A stretch of 64,000 nt of DNA from Clitoria ternatea (lineage: Eukaryota > Streptophyta > Magnoliopsida > Fabales > Fabaceae), in NCBI GenBank assembly GCA_037962975.1, contig CM075676.1, positions 95,922,001-95,986,000 on the forward strand, read 5' to 3'. The translations under genes and the position numbers were made by a program. Positions 1 through 11,436 of this stretch are shown here, one piece after another; positions within the stretch are counted from its first letter, which is position 1; the number at the start of each line of letters is the position of its first letter. The notes beneath the pieces are model-generated. The model made no database searches, was not told the origin of the DNA, and worked only from the letters and a program-made list of their open reading frames with translations.

Positions 1-430
1 TATTAATTGAACTATCTAGTAAGAAGATACTTTCAATATCATGACCGGTTTAAACTCGTTCTTACAAGTTACACTAGTCTGGTGGGAATTCGATATTATC
101 TCTCCTTGGGGAATTAGGAGTTTGTATTCATTTTCCAATTATCACACTAACCTAATGTGTTGAAGGCGAAAGATGATGTCACCTGTAAGGATACTTCGAA
201 GCTCAAGTCAGTTCAGCTACTCAATATCGAAGCTCGAGCTTTAGTTAAAGGATGTAGCATATCTTGGTGGGTCCTATATGAGGAGTATTTATAAAGGTGA
301 GTGACCGTTGAGTCATAATGACATTGTGTCTGTACTGATCTGGGAATTATGGGAAAAGTTGATACTTATACAGACATTGTTAATACTTTTTGCAAGTTAG
401 TTACCAGTGTGCCTCCAACAAATTTGCTAG
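1..430 (+). repeat. LTR-like fragment at left edge
   Basis: No coding capacity seen. Around 160-215 there is a stretch reading like GATGTCACCTGTAAGGATAC followed by GCTCAAGTCAGT. It matches, with substitutions, a block near 63690-63726 and the reverse complement of 56231-56272. Those two places belong to LTRs of one family (see 63514 and 55269), so this is probably a diverged relative cut by the window edge. A GAGTATTTATAAAGG sequence near 283 could be its TATA box. Boundaries are not resolved. Confidence 0.4.
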
Positions 431-2447
431 TGTAACATTCAATAATTTAAATTAAATTTATTCATGTGGTGGTGATTAATTAATTAGAGATTAGTGAAAT
501 TTAAATTAAATAAATTCTGAAGCAAATTAATTAATTAGAGGAGTGTGGTTATAAATATGGATTTAATTAAATTATGATGATAAATTAATAATTATTGGAG
601 GGTAAAAGGTGAAAACCAAATTAAATTAATTAGAAGAAAAGAGAAAATGAATTAAGGAATAGAAAGAAAATATGAAATTACCGTTTTTCCCCTGGAGTTA
701 AATTTACATCTTCATTTCATTTTCCTATCTTCATCGAGAAAGAGAGAAAGAAAACAGAGAGCTAGGACGCGTGAGAAAGGAAACCATTGCCTGGATTTCA
801 GAGTTTCAATTGAGGGTCCATTTGCTGTTGAAATCCCAAATTGAATATGTTTTTGAGATCGGAGGACCAAGGTGAGTCAACGGGTGTGTTTAATTTCTTG
901 TTTCTTTTCTCTTTCTCCATGTTGGATTTTCGGGCTCCATGGGATTGTCATGGAAAGGGTTTCGCTTTTCACTATCACGACATGTTAAAGTATAAAAATG
1001 GAGCTAGGTAATGAGTGGTTCTAGTTCTCTTTCTCTCCCTTTTTTCTCTTAGCAGAATGGACATGTGTATGGGAGGGGGTCTTGGTTTTCCTTTTCGTGG
1101 CAATTTGAGGCTTGAGGAAGGTTTTTAAGATAATGGATGTTGATGATTAGATAATGTATTATTGTTTCGACATGGCTAGGCAGCAGGCCAGAGGTCAAAA
1201 AATCGTTAGACATGGTGAAACACAAAAGCAGAGGTTGAAACTAGCAGAGGGAAGCTTCAAGAGCTCTGAAAATGAATTTGAAACTATTTTAGTTTAATGG
1301 GTGTTGTTTTCGAAGGTTGAAATGCTAAATGGGTTGCTCGCTTTTTGGAATTTAGATATTTCACAAATTTGGTTAAATCGACGATTGATTTGAAGCCTTG
1401 AAAGTTCGTAGTTGAGGTAAGGGGGTGTACAGTGCGTATAAGTTAATGAAAATAATTACCGGATTACGGCGGTTAGGAAAATAGTAGAATAGTGAAATAA
1501 CTAATGTAAATATATAAATGGTGATGATTGAATTATGTGATGCGTAAAAAGTAGTTCATAGCATTAATTGCTTATATATATAGATTAATGATTGTGTTGT
1601 AGATTATGAACTATATACTGGTTATTATTGATAATTGAGGTGATATTGATTGATAACTATGTGTTGTATGATGTTAATGATGTTGTGGATGTATGTGTAC
1701 ATGATAAAAAAATTATGATATTTATGTCGAGAATGAGTCAAATTATTGATGAATTGCAATATGTTGAGCTGTGATAATGATTTGAGAAGTATGATACTAT
1801 TGTTGGCGAAATTGTGGCCTGAGTGACTTACTTTAATGTCTCAGGTTGATGACTATAATGTCGAGACTAAATGCGATGTATAATTTGAAATAAGAATAAG
1901 AATATTGATTTAAATAAGTCGGTTATGAATTATAAATGCAATATGTGCAAGTTGTGTGGTGTGGATGGCCAATCAATATAGATTACCCCTCGTTTTTTGC
2001 TCCAGCAGGTCATTTGTGGCCCCATTGAGCTACCCAGTGGTAAGGTGGGGAGCCAAGCAGGCTCAGTGGACTAGGTAGGGTGCATGGGGTGTCAAGTAGG
2101 ACCCCAGCTGACGGTCGATCCTTTTAGTATCTAGATACTGGAGTCATATTTTATGATTGGCTAAGAGTTAGTGGTGACTATAGTTAAGTTGATGTTGGTC
2201 AAATTGATGATGAAGTAATGTTAATTACATTAATGATTACATGATATTAAGTGAACTGATGATGATATGATGTTACTTGGATTAATGATAAGATCGATGT
2301 TAATTAGAATGATGATGAAATGATGATTGAATCAATGATGATAAAATTGATGTTGATTGAGTTAGTAATGAGAGATTAATGAATACATTGCACTATACTA
2401 TGCTTTTCCCAAGTATACATATATGTATGTATGTTATATTGACTATT
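431..2447 (+). mobile_element. Gypsy-like LTR, left part
   Basis: Begins TGTAACATTC at 431, the usual start of many plant Ty3/gypsy LTRs. It carries the same order of landmarks as the LTR at 53222: an AT-rich start, a CCGTTTTTCCCC-type stretch near 683, GAGA-rich sequence near 735-770, and a long ATGATGATG-rich tail. No gag or pol is present beside it. The unit is interrupted at 2448 by the solo LTR at 2453-5702 and probably continues from 5708. A matching duplicated flank for the whole unit was not found, so the outer ends are uncertain. Confidence 0.45.
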
Positions 2448-3781
2448 GACATTGTCGCGACCGGGATCGCGGCGGCACGACCGACCCTTCGAAAGGATGA
2501 AGCAAGCAAAAACAGGGAGTTTCCACCAACGTTTTTATCCGCAGGAAAAACATTGGGAAAAAACTAAGTTCAGTAAAGCACTGGTTAAAAAGGTGAGATT
2601 CAAGTTCGGGAGTCGGTTACGAGTAGTGAAGGTATTAGCACCCTACATCGCCTGTCAAAAACAGTACCAAGATCGAAAATACGCAACATAAATAGCCTTA
2701 CAAAAGATGTTTTATTTCTTCCATTTTATTATTGTACTTTATAAAAAAAACGGAGGGAACAATTTGAACAAACATGAAGTGTCGAAGCAAGGTCGACAGG
2801 ACGTCTCGTCCAAATTAACCTCGACTTCGGCATAAAAACAGGGAAAGGGAATAATACTAACAAGACGTCGCGTCTAAATTAGTCATCCTTTAATCAAGAA
2901 TACAAGGTCAGAAACGAGAAGGGGATAAATGGAACGTCTCGTCCTAAGTATCCCTTTTCCTTATGAATCGTGGTGACGGTCAACCAAAAATAGGGGAAAA
3001 TCAATAAAACATCACGTCTAAATTGATTCTCGTGGAGGTGATAAAAAACGTGATAGATACAAAAAAATGAAAAAATAAAAATGAAAAAAAGGAAGGGTAG
3101 GCCCGACAGGAGTTCAATCCTGCTCCTACGTATTCTTGAGTTATCGAGAAATCAGGGTTACGTAGTTCTTGAAAATGACTTTCAGGAAAAATTAGGAAGT
3201 TGGTGGTGGATGATGTCTTTGGGAAAGACCCATACAAGGCGAAGTTCTTCGCAGGTGTACAAGTTCTAGGAAAGTAGTGTAGGCGGAAGTACTTGCGTAC
3301 GATACTGGCTAAAGACAATTTTTATATTTTTTTTGATTGGAAAGAACACACAGAAAACACTTATTTCTTTTATTATTACTAGTTACAGAGCAAAAATAAA
3401 AGAAATTTAACGGAATAAACTTAAACAAGAGAACAGATTCAACAAAAATTGCAAATTCGGCAGAAGAATAAACAATAATAAAAAAATGAAAGAAAAGAGA
3501 CAGAACGGAACTGGTGTGGTAAGGACGTTAGGGACCGGAGTACAAATATAGACCGGTGTGAGTTTGAGCGGCAATAGCTGAAGTGACGCTGGTCTGGCTA
3601 TGGAGTTGACAGTAGGGCAACGGAAACTTTGGAGATCGGAGCAAGTTTTCAGGGGGAATTTGTGTTCAGAGCATCAACTCTAAAAATAAATCCTCCTCTC
3701 TTTTTTTCAACCCCTTGTGCCTCTTCAGTTGATACATTTATAGAGATCCAAGGTGCTGGCTGAGTGCTTGGACAACTCAAA

Positions 3782-4072
3782 GACAGCCTGGCCACCAACA
3801 ATTATGGGGAACAACGGCTGGTGAGTAATTTCTATTATTTTCCTTTTTGTTTGTTGTCAGCCGCCCCCAGGATTCGAGGATCAACTTGGATGGTGCGATT
3901 CCAATTGGACAGCTCAAGCCTCCACTAGATCCATGTATGTAGTGGAGAGACAGCCTGACCATTGACAATTATAGAGAACGGTGGCCGGTGAGTAATTTTT
4001 TTATTATTTTCCTTTTTGTCTGTTGTCAGCCGCCCCTAGGATTCGAGGATCAACTTGGATGGTGCGATTCCA
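3782..4072 (+). repeat. 167-bp-spaced direct repeat
   Basis: A block beginning GACAGCCTGGCCACCAACAA at 3782 recurs in diverged form at 3949 (GACAGCCTGACCATTGACAA). Both continue through GTGAGTAATTT, GTTGTCAGCCGCCCC and GATTCGAGGATCAACTTGG. Each copy is about 124 bp. It lies inside the solo LTR. Confidence 0.8.
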
Positions 4073-4289
4073 AGTCAGCATGGGCAAACGGACTCCTTGA
4101 AGGGTATCACATGGGACCGGTGTTCTTCTTATGGCCTAGATCGCTGTCTCTGTCAGTATCCATTCTCGGTGGAAATTGGTCAGATCGGAACAGGTGTTTA
4201 CAGATACGAAAAGTCCGAGTGTAAAAATCGATCCTTCGACACTCGATGTGAAGGCTTGAATTCATTCAAGTGACACCGGATCCCTTTTT

Positions 4290-5100
4290 CATTCAGAATT
4301 GCTTCACCCAGAGATGCTTTGTCCAGAAATGTCTCTGCTTGAAAGATTCTTAGTCATAGCCTTTCTTCCTTCGAAAGTGACCGACTCAGAAATGTTCTCG
4401 GATATATCTCTGCTTAAAAAGTGCTCTTTCAAAGTCCGACTCACTCAGGAATATCTCTTTCCGAGAAGTATTCATCAGGGCCTCTTTTCGTTCAGAATCG
4501 CTTCACTCGGAGATGATTCGCTCGGAAGTGTTTCTGCTTGAAGCACTCATTTAAAGTCATAACCCTTCCTTCCTCGAGTGACCCACTCGGAAATGTCTCA
4601 CTCGGAGACACCTTACTCAGAAATATCTCTCTCTAAAAAGAGCTCCTTTGAAGTTAGAACCATTTTTCGTTTGAAATTGATTCACTCAGGAATTCTTTAC
4701 TCGAATGCGTCTCCGCCCGAGAGGTACTCATTCGAAGTCAAAGTCATTTCTTTGCTCGGAAGTAATTCCCTTGAAACGACCCACTCGGAAATGTCTCACT
4801 CAGAAACACCTCACTCGGATATATCTTTGCCTGAAAAGTACTCATTCATAGTCAGAGCCTTTCTTTGCTCGGAAGTAATTCCCTTGAAATGACCCACTCG
4901 GAAATGTCTTACTCGGAAACACCTCACTCGGATATATCTTTGCTCGAAAAATACTCATTCATAGTCAGAGCCTTTCTTTCCCCAGAAGTAATTCCCTTGA
5001 AATGACCCACTCGGAAATGTCTCACTCAGAAGTATGGAACTTGGAAGTGTCTCTACCCGAAAAGTGCTCCTTCGAAGTTCAGAGCCCTTTTCGTTCAGAA
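4290..5100 (+). repeat. Degenerate CACTCGGA-rich tandem repeat, ~113-bp unit
   Basis: The phrase GACCCACTCGGAAATGTCT recurs near 4778, 4892 and 5004, giving periods of 114 and 112 bp, with a looser copy near 4570. Within each unit a shorter theme, CACTCGGA followed by about ten bases, repeats several times. The block lies in the interior of the solo LTR and grades into the 82-bp array that follows. Confidence 0.75.
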
Positions 5101-5110
5101 TCAATTCACT

Positions 5111-5440
5111 CGGGAATTCTCCACTCGGATGTATCTCTGCCCGAGAGGTACTCATTCGAAATCAGTCATTTTTTATTCAGAATGGCTTCAATCGGGAATT
5201 CTCCACTCAGATGTATCTCCGCCCGTGAGGTACTCATTCGAAGTCAGCCATTTTTCATTCAGAATGACTTCAATCGGGAATTCTCCACTCGGATGTATCT
5301 CCGCCCAAGAGGTACTCATTCGAATTCAGCCATTTTTCATTCAGAATGGCTTCAATCGGGAATTCTCCACTCGGATGTATCTCCGCCCGAGAGGTACTCA
5401 TTCGAAGTCAGTCTCTTTTTGCTCGGAGGCACTTTCCCCC
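5111..5440 (+). repeat. 82-bp tandem repeat, four copies
   Basis: CGGGAATTCTCCACTC occurs at 5111, 5193, 5275 and 5357, an exact 82-bp spacing, and each copy runs on to GAGGTACTCATTCGAA with minor changes. As 82 is not a multiple of three, the overlapping reading frames show the same peptide in three registers. This explains the 154- and 165-codon open frames here, which are not genes. Confidence 0.9.
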
Positions 5441-5707
5441 GGAAGCAACCCACTCAGAAATCTTAAAACCGAAAAGATCGTTCGGAATCGAAGTTCAGTC
5501 CTCTTTTGGAAATCCTTTCACCTGGGAATATCACTCGGAGTCAAAGACAATCTTGAACCCGAGCACAAGCTCTCGGCAACTTTGGAAACATGCTCTTGTC
5601 AATCTTTAAGGCACACCCGAGCATGAATAGAAAGAAGGGGTTCCAAGCGACAGGACTCCCCATTCTTGGTGAAAATTGACCGGACCGAAATAGGTGTTCA
5701 CAGACAT

Positions 5708-6500
5708 TTATTTATATTGTCAGTCACTCACCCTTTACATTTGTTTTTGGTGACTAAAGACAGGGATACCATGGATTCTACAATGACCAGTGCTTAGAGG
5801 TGAAGCAATGCAAGGAAAAGGAGATTTGGATTATACATGTATATTTGTTGTGTGTGTGTGTGTGCGAGAGAGAGAGAGAGAGATGAAGATTTGGATTATA
5901 CATGTATATTTGCTGTGTGTGGCATGTCTTCAGTTTTGACGACCACATTAGTGGCAATGCTTTCTTGAGTGTCTATATAAATATATGTATATTTGACGAT
6001 GCGACGATAGTTTACATTGACAGACGTTAGTATATGGTGGTATTTTGATGGACTATGGTGGGCATTGGCATAGTAATTGATTGTGTTGATGAATGAATGA
6101 TATTCAGGTTATGCTAGTTGTGACTTGGCATTAAGCCTTTGATGATGAATATAATACTATATGAACAGGTTCTTTAACTTCCTAAATTTAAATTTTTGAG
6201 AGATAGATTATTAAGCTTGAAATTAAAAAAAATTAAGAGTAAATTATTGAGCCTAAAATAAATTAAGTACTATATCTAAAACTTACTCCTTAAATTAATC
6301 ATTTAATTTTCTCTTTCTTAATTCCTATTTTTTAAACTAATTCATTTCTGAATTATTCAATCTTTTCATTTAATTCTTTTTCTTTTAATCTTTTACTTTT
6401 AACTCCCCTTTTTTAATTCTTACCTTTCTCTCTATTATTATTTTTTTTAACTCTTCCAGATCTCTCTTTCTCTACCCGTCAGAATCTCTTTTTCTTTTAA
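5708..6500 (+). mobile_element. Gypsy-like LTR, right part
   Basis: This is the probable continuation of the LTR that starts at 431, displaced by the solo LTR. It includes GGTTATGCTAGTTGTGAC and GATGATGAATATAATACTAT near 6107-6162, a style of 3' LTR end known to me from legume gypsy elements. No coding sequence is seen. The end is not defined: AT-rich sequence follows until the foldback element at 6501. Confidence 0.4.
5822..5915. repeat. GT/GA microsatellite inside a duplicated 25-mer
   Basis: GATTTGGATTATACATGTAT occurs near 5824 and again near 5888. Between them lies a GT run followed by a GA run (about 5848-5882). The arrangement suggests slippage expanded the dinucleotides after a short local duplication. 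Confidence 0.75.
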
Positions 6501-8095
6501 GGGTTTTACTTAGGTACCCTCTTTAAATTGAGGGTTTCAATACCCCTAGCCACATGTCATGCCATGTGTGAAAATTATGTGTAATTTAAGTAACTAGAAT
6601 TGATCCCCTTAGCCACGTGGCATGCCACATGTCGAAATAAATGGTACACATTAAAATATTTAAAATGCCAAAGTTTGATAGTGTCAAGACTTGATCCCGC
6701 AACACATGAGAAAGAAACAAAGAGTCTTACCATTAAACTACTTAACACATTTAAAAATTATGACACAACTATATAGTTATATTATATTTGTAGAATGTAT
6801 ATCTGTTAATAAAATTTATTAACTAATTAAACATTTTTGTCTTTTTTTCATTTAGTATAACAATTAAAATTAAAAATAATGAATGAAAAAATGTAGGAAT
6901 ATTTATTTTGCAAATAAATTTTATTAACGGATATACATTTTATGAATATAATATAACAATATATGGTTATATTACATATCTTAAATGTAACCTAATGGCG
7001 AGCCTACTCTTCCATCTCCTGCTCAAATCAAACGCTACAAATACTATTTTAGAATCCAAACAAAAATGATGACTTGGAAAAATATGTGACATAGATTGAG
7101 TTGACACATGGCTAGAGACTAATACATGTGGCATAAATTCAATTGACACATGACTAGGGGGCTAGGAGCATTAGAGCCCTCAATTAATGCGCTTAGCAAC
7201 CGGTCAAACTAATCACTCGTAAATAGTTAACATTTTAAAATATTTATATTTCAAAATTTAAGTGTAACAAGGTTTGATCCCCTAACATATATATAAGAGA
7301 TGGAAGACGAGCCTTAGCAATTTAAAGACATATATCATTAGTTTTTTTAGGAATAGATGCATACAGTCACGTGTGTGAAGTAACTGGAATGGATGCCTCT
7401 AGCCACGTGTCAACTAAATTTATACCACATGTATTAGTCTCTAGCCATATGTCAACTTTGTCTATGCCACATATTTTTCAAAATCATCATTTTTGTTTAG
7501 ATTCTAAGATAACATTTGAAGTGTTTGATTTAAGTAGGAGATGGAAGAAAAGCCTCACCACTAGGTTACATTATATTTGTATATATTATATTTGTAGAAT
7601 GTATATATATTAATAATATTTATTTACAAAATAAATATTGCCGCCTTTTTTTGTTCATCAATTTTACTTTTTATACAAAATGAAAAAAGACAAAAATGTT
7701 TATTTCATAGATAGATTTTATTAACGGATATACATTTTACAGATATAATATAACTATATATAGTTGCATCATATTTTTTAAATGTGTCAGATAGTTTAGT
7801 GGTAAGGTTCTTATTTTCTCTCTAATGTGTTGCGGGATCAAGTCTTGTTATATTCAAATTTTAGTATATAAAATGTTTTAATGCGTTGACTATTTACGAG
7901 TGATCAATTACTAGACACAATCATGTACATCCATCCTAGTTGCTTAAATCACACATGATTTCGACATGTGGCATGACACGTGGATAAGGACATTAATTCT
8001 AATTGTTTAAATCACACACAATTTTCATATGTGGCATGACACATGGCTAGGGGTATTGAAACCCTTAATTTAGAGAGGGTATCCAAGAATTTCTC
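6501..8095. mobile_element. Foldback (MULE-like) element
   Basis: The left end (TACCCTCTTTAAATTGAGGG near 6517, then CAATACCCCTAGCCACATGT) is matched by the reverse complement of the right end near 8030-8085. The inner arms also match: 6967-7165 is inverted relative to about 7380-7600. Arms are roughly 650-700 bp around a short spacer that itself resembles part of the right arm. TTCTTTTAA at 6492-6500 and TTCTTTTAG at 8096-8104 form a possible 9-bp target duplication with one mismatch, as Mutator-like elements make. There is no transposase, so it is non-autonomous. Confidence 0.6.
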
Positions 8096-8104
8096 TTCTT
8101 TTAG

Positions 8105-9299
8105 ATGTCAAATTTCACTTTTAACATTCTTAATTCCCTCTCTTTCCTTGCGTGCCCACGTCCCTCTCTGCATTCCCTACAACGCTCTCGCGTGTCACTC
8201 CCCTTTCTTTCTTCTGTTCCCTCACTGCATGCACACACACGTTTCTCAATTCCCTTCATCTCTCAAATTCTCTAAATCTCTTTCTCAATCCTTTTCCGGT
8301 ACCACCCTCACGTTTTTTTAATTAATTGCTCCGTATTCCTCAATTCTCTATCTCAATATCTTACCCTTTCTTATATTCCCTTTTCCTTAGCCACAACATT
8401 TGATCCATCTTTTTTTCTATCTCACGGCTTGCCTTTTTTTTCATTTTCTTTTTATTTCAACTCTCATTCACTCATAAAAAGCAACCCCCCTTTTTCTTAT
8501 TTTTTTTCTTCTTGCCCAGCATCACTCTCTCTTGTGTGCCACCAAGAACAGAGAAAGGAAGCCATTGCCATCATTCTGCATCAAATCCACGTCTCTTAAA
8601 TCACTCTCTTGGGTTGTTCTCTTGTCGCACTCTATCAATTTCACACACACACATATACATGTTTAAAGCTGAAATTTTGTCTTGGTAGAATTTTTATGAT
8701 AAATCAAATGGTGATGATTTGTGAAGCACTTACAAATTATTAAATTGGTTAAAATATTTTAGGTAACATAATACACTAAACCATGTCATGAATTTAAATT
8801 GTGCGCTTAGTAAAAATAAACTTTGATAATGTTAAAAATTTGAATTTTTAGGTGATATTAAAAACTGATTTTTTAAAGAAAGTTAAAGACTGAATATTAG
8901 ATATTAAAATTGAAATTTTTGAGTTTAGGAATTTTATTATTTAGTGAAAATAGTATTTTATGAGTAAATAAGATTTATATAAAAAGTATAATTTAGTTGA
9001 ATGTAAAAAAAATTTACAATATATTTTATTTAAGGAATTAAATTATTACATAATATTTAAATTATTTGAAGTTTTTCATTATATGTTATAATTGAAATTT
9101 TTAAAAGTAACTAGATAAAAAGTATTTTAGAAAATTTTTGTATCTTGGCGTCATTTTGGTAACAAATGACATATATTTATTAAATAAAAATGTCGCTATA
9201 AGATATAGAAATTATGAAGTATAAAATAATATTTGATTGTGGGTTCAGTGATAATAGTCGAAGGGTGTTAAAATAATAATTATTAAATCTTAAAATTTA
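8105..9299. other. Unassigned AT-rich sequence
   Basis: The first 550 bases are strongly pyrimidine-rich on the plus strand (runs of CTTTCTTCT), followed by AT-rich sequence. No gene, RNA or clear repeat was seen. It may be the upstream part of the LTR piece that follows. Confidence 0.3.
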
Positions 9300-9975
9300 T
9301 TGGAATTATTGAAATTATAAGGGTTGATTATTTAAACGCCAAAAATGTGATTTTTAAGTAGCGTATAAATTGTTAAAATAATTTTTATTAATTTACAAAT
9401 TTCTGGCTTTGGAAACCAGAAATCAGTGATTAAGTCAGAGTATTCAAGGAGTGTTTTGAGCTTTGGAATCGAGAATTCCAGATAGAAGAGTATTAGATAT
9501 CTTAAATGTATGAGTTATGAACGAATTAAGGGATAGTTAGATATTTTATTAAATTGATAATATGATGATGTTTATTCTTGATATGTGATGATTGCATAAC
9601 TATCCCTTGTTGTATTGGTTTTGATATTGTGATAATCATGAGATGATATGAGTATATGATGATGTTTTATTGGTGGATATCATTCCTATGTGGTTGATAA
9701 GTGTGATGTATTGATGATGATAAATGACACAATATGCTTGTTATGCCTGTTGACTTGAGATAGTATGATTTATCATGCAATGATATTGTTAATAAGCTAT
9801 AGTAGCTTGATTGATGATATAATGAAATATGATTATTGTTGGTGCATAGCATTTGCGTAGAAAGCTTATAGGACTGTAGAGGACCTATAACGTTGGCCTA
9901 GATAGGAGGGCTTAGACCCTGCGGTGGTTTCTTCGGACTCCATGGAAGTCCTTGAGTGGGACTCAAGGCAATCCT
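9300..9975 (+). mobile_element. Gypsy-like LTR fragment
   Basis: This stretch aligns, same orientation, with 54000-54560. Shared landmarks include TTAAAATAATTNTTATT, GGAATCGAGAATTC against GGAATCGAGGATTC, ATCTTAAATGTATGAGTTA, and GTGCATAGCATTTGC followed by GGACTGTAG and GTGGTGGTTTCTT. The match stops at about 9970, exactly where the copia LTR begins. The copia element therefore interrupted this LTR. Confidence 0.65.
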
Positions 9976-11411
9976 TGTTGTTCAAGTGGCCTCAATACTC
10001 AAGAGGGGGGGGGGGTGAATTGAGTTTTAAAACTTTTGATTGGAATGTCTTTGAACTTGATTTTTATATCCAAGTTTATAAGAATATGCAAGTGAAATCA
10101 AGGAAGGTATGGAATGCACCACAAGGATAAATATTGCTGAAGTAATTTAACAAACACTTGGTGGGCAGTATTTGAAATATAACAAATTTGACAAGCTTAA
10201 GTATGCAATTCACAATCAATCAACACCAATTAACTAATTGAAAGTAAAAGAGTAAGGAAGAGGAGCTTGCAAACCGATATAACGAGTTCCACCAACACCG
10301 GTGTACGTCTCGCCTCTAAGCAACCCACTTAGAGGATTTCCACTATTGAAGTTTAGAGATACAAGCTATGAGCAATTGCAGCTTCCTAGTGTCCCACACT
10401 CAAGAACTCAATCCTCACTAGCACAAGGGCAACCCACCCAATCTCTCAAACTCTCAATACCCAAAGGTTGAACCCCAACCTTTGTGACCACTCAACCTAG
10501 AGTGAAAATCTTTTGTGTTTGTTGAAGTGTTTACAAGGAAATGACTCTATTAATAGAGTGGATAAGCAAATGATAGCTCACACAATTTCTAATCTCTCAA
10601 AAAGAGAGGATATACAAATGAAATCTCAAGATATACAAGAATAGAGCTTACAAATCACAAGAGTGAGCAAAGGAATTGTAGCTTCTTGATGTGTCTTTTG
10701 TGCTTGAGTTCCTCTTCAATTTATAGAGCCATTTGAAAGCTTGAGGAGTGCCTTTCTTCTTCCTAGCCATTGCACATAGTGGAGATATGAAGAAGTAATG
10801 GAAAAATGTGCTGGTTTCCCACTAATATGTGTTTTCCCACTATCGTAATCGATTATCCCTTAAGGTGTAATCGATTACACTTCAAATTTTCCATCTTTGT
10901 TCGCTATGTAATCGATTAGCTTCACTTGCCTAATCGATTATCTTCAAGTCAGAAGCTTGGTAATCTATTTCCTTTTGCCTTATAGTCGATTAGCAGAGAT
11001 GCCTGATGCATTTAATTTGGCTTCGTAGCTTCGTAATCGATTATATAGTCATAGTAATCGATTAGCTTGATTCCAGTAGGCTTCTAATCGATTGTAAGAA
11101 TTCTCTTAATCGATTAGCTGTTATACCTGATGCTTTTAAATCCATTTTTGGTTTTGGTAATTGATTGGGCCATTCCTGTAATCGATTATCTTGATTCCAG
11201 TAGCTATGTAATCGATTATTTCAATTGCTATAATCGATTAGCTTATGCCCTGTTGCAATTGTTCCAAAGACAGAAGCACTCTAATCGATTTGACTGGGCT
11301 TCCTAATCGATTAGCTTCGCACTGTCTCATGTCTTCTTTGTTTTTGCAAGACTTTCTTCAAGAGTCCTTTGTCATTATCAAAATCCTTGATCCTGAAATC
11401 ATATTCAAACA
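9976..11411 (-). mobile_element. 3' LTR of a SIRE-like copia element
   Basis: Read on the minus strand it begins TGTTTGAATATG just after a polypurine tract and ends CTTGAACAACA at 9976, giving TG...CA ends. Near the end is a C-rich run followed by CTCTTGAGTATTGAGG, like the R-U5 end of SIRE/Maximus copia LTRs. The LTR contains the first array of TAATCGATTA pairs. ATCCT at 9971-9975 would be the target duplication on this side. Its partner was not found, because the upstream part of the element is missing. Confidence 0.7.
10846..11313. repeat. Array of paired TAATCGATTA palindromes (LTR array)
   Basis: Eleven exact copies of the 10-bp palindrome, starting at 10846, 10868, 10909, 10931, 11034, 11055, 11107, 11179, 11209, 11231 and 11304, plus near copies at 10961, 10983, 11085, 11158 and 11282. 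They fall in eight pairs whose members start 21-22 bp apart. Pair starts are separated by 63, 52, 73, 51, 73, 51 and 73 bp. The function is unknown. The spacing is close to whole helical turns throughout. Confidence 0.9.
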
Positions 11412-11436
11412 CATTCTCCCCCTTTTTGATGATGAC
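11412..11436 (-). promoter_or_regulatory. Polypurine tract of the copia element
   Basis: On the minus strand the sequence reads GTCATCATCAAAAAGGGGGA, then GAATG, then the LTR start. It is the plus-strand primer used in reverse transcription and has the form usual for copia elements. Two further purine-rich GGGGGAG blocks on the same strand, near 11650 and 11750, look like relics of the same type. Confidence 0.75.

Larger units (their letters stand above)
2453..5702 (+). mobile_element. Solo LTR, Ogre/Tat-like, 3,250 bp
   Basis: Starts TGTCGCGACC at 2453 and ends GGTGTTCACA at 5702, so it has TG...CA ends. The five bases GACAT occur at 2448-2452 and again at 5703-5707, a perfect target-site duplication. 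There is no primer-binding site, gag or pol inside, so this is a solo LTR left by recombination between the two LTRs of a full element. The first 230 bases (GGGAGTCGGTTACGAGTAG and GGTATTAGCACCCTACA) resemble the 5' part of legume Ogre-type LTRs; that family call is from recognition only. The interior holds a 167-bp direct repeat and two tandem repeat blocks. Small ORFs in it are by-products of the repeats. Confidence 0.85.

Noticed and set aside
5002..5626. Overlapping open frames of 154 and 165 codons
   Set aside because: They are translations of the 82-bp and ~113-bp tandem repeats in shifting registers, with no independent coding signal.
431..6240. GCTAG as target duplication for the split gypsy LTR (426-430 and near 6113)
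   Set aside because: The second GCTAG is not preceded by CA, so it does not mark an LTR end.
9971..9975. ATCCT as a two-sided target duplication of the copia element
   Set aside because: No second ATCCT after a CA end exists near 13860-13930. The upstream end is missing.
10846..11313. Evenly spaced palindromes as a CRISPR-like array
   Set aside because: The repeats are only 10 bp, the spacers are short and partly repeated themselves, and the setting is a plant LTR.
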